NCBI GenBank assembly: GCA_002007465.1
Contig: LNAC01000163.1
Coordinates: 2,186,243 to 2,250,242 of the forward strand
Direction: 5' to 3'
Length of the DNA: 64,000 nt
Source: Ailurus styani
Lineage: Eukaryota; Chordata; Mammalia; Carnivora; Ailuridae
Within the stretch, counting starts at the first letter, position 1. Each line of letters opens with the position of its first letter. The position numbers and the translations under genes are program-made. The notes beneath the pieces were generated by a model. It was not told where the DNA came from, did not search any database, and saw nothing but the letters and a program-made list of their open reading frames with translations. Of this stretch, positions 63,676-64,000 are shown piece by piece.

Positions 63676-64000
63676 AAAGAACTATATGACAATCATGGCT
63701 GCCCACTATGGAAAACTCTAGAACAACAAAAACATGATGCATGCATTCATCTCTAGGCATATTTACTGCCCTGCCTCCAAATAGAAGATTGTTCAATTCT
63801 TAAACCCTCCCTGAAAGATGTTTTTCTGCAGAGTAGGAGCCTTTCTTTGTGGGTAACCCAATTCCCTTCCCCTGCATCTTAAACCCACTTATTTTGCTTT
63901 GTCCTCAATGACAATAAAAACTATCCAGTTACCTTTTTCCAGATTATTCAATATGCACTATTTAAAGGTGTTCCTGGCTTTGATCTTTAATTGGAAGCTG
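63676..64000. other. Unique-looking sequence to the window end
   Basis: No gene or repeat recognised. Confidence 0.4.

Noticed and set aside
1..64000. CRISPR array, operons, phage or plasmid features
   Set aside because: No spaced direct repeats, ribosome-binding sites or dense coding; repeat content is that of a carnivoran nuclear genome.

Overview
The window looks like nuclear DNA of a carnivoran mammal, most likely a mustelid (weasel, ferret, mink, badger or otter lineage). I count 40 copies of the carnivore tRNA-Lys-derived CAN-SINE, about one per 1.6 kb. Twenty-two carry the GGGTTAAAGCC form of the head, which I associate with mustelids. Two short 3' ends of a carnivore-type L1 are also present. 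Older mammalian repeats (MIR, L2, L1M, MER5, MER2/Tigger, MLT1 and other LTRs) fill much of the rest. The species assignment is inference; nothing was searched.

I find no protein-coding gene, rRNA, tRNA gene, CRISPR array or prokaryotic feature that I can support. Open frames of 60-160 codons occur throughout, but they lie in repeats, in antisense of repeats or in GC-rich sequence, and none shows a recognisable domain. The window is best read as intergenic or intronic.

Layout. 1-12 kb: MIR, MER5 and L1M fragments with nine CAN-SINEs, a spliced-exon-like block near 3.6-3.74 kb, two SINEs in tandem at one target (5.3-5.7 kb), and a SINE beside a young L1 3' end (7.55-7.97 kb). 12-18.6 kb: fewer repeats, possibly conserved non-coding DNA. 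18.6-23.2 kb: MER5A, L2, MIR and SINEs. 23-28 kb: mostly unique, AT-rich. 28-31.2 kb: a SINE nested in a SINE, an MLT1 LTR and L2. 31.7-34 kb: mostly unique. 34.4-35.4 kb: L1M pieces. 37.9-38.7 kb: one MIR split by three SINEs. 41-41.6 kb: an MLT-like LTR. 43.4-47.1 kb: a long decayed ancient L1. 48.7-49.5 kb: unique, motif-dense. 49.56-50.1 kb: a CpG-rich MER2 copy. 51.3-54.6 kb: L2, a solitary LTR with a 5-bp target duplication, and a hAT fossil. 55-56.2 kb: SINE-in-SINE-tail and an LTR-like block. 58.87-59.31 kb: a CpG-rich block with NRF1-, ETS-, YY1- and Sp1-like motifs, the best candidate functional element. 59.4-64 kb: L2, MIR and SINEs.

There is no pathway or operon to describe. Besides the possible promoter at 59 kb, the main content is the insertion history: nested and re-used target sites give a relative order (two-box older CAN-SINE first, GGGTTAAAGCC form later). 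I found no evidence of an undescribed biological system. Subfamily names are from memory and should be confirmed with a repeat search.
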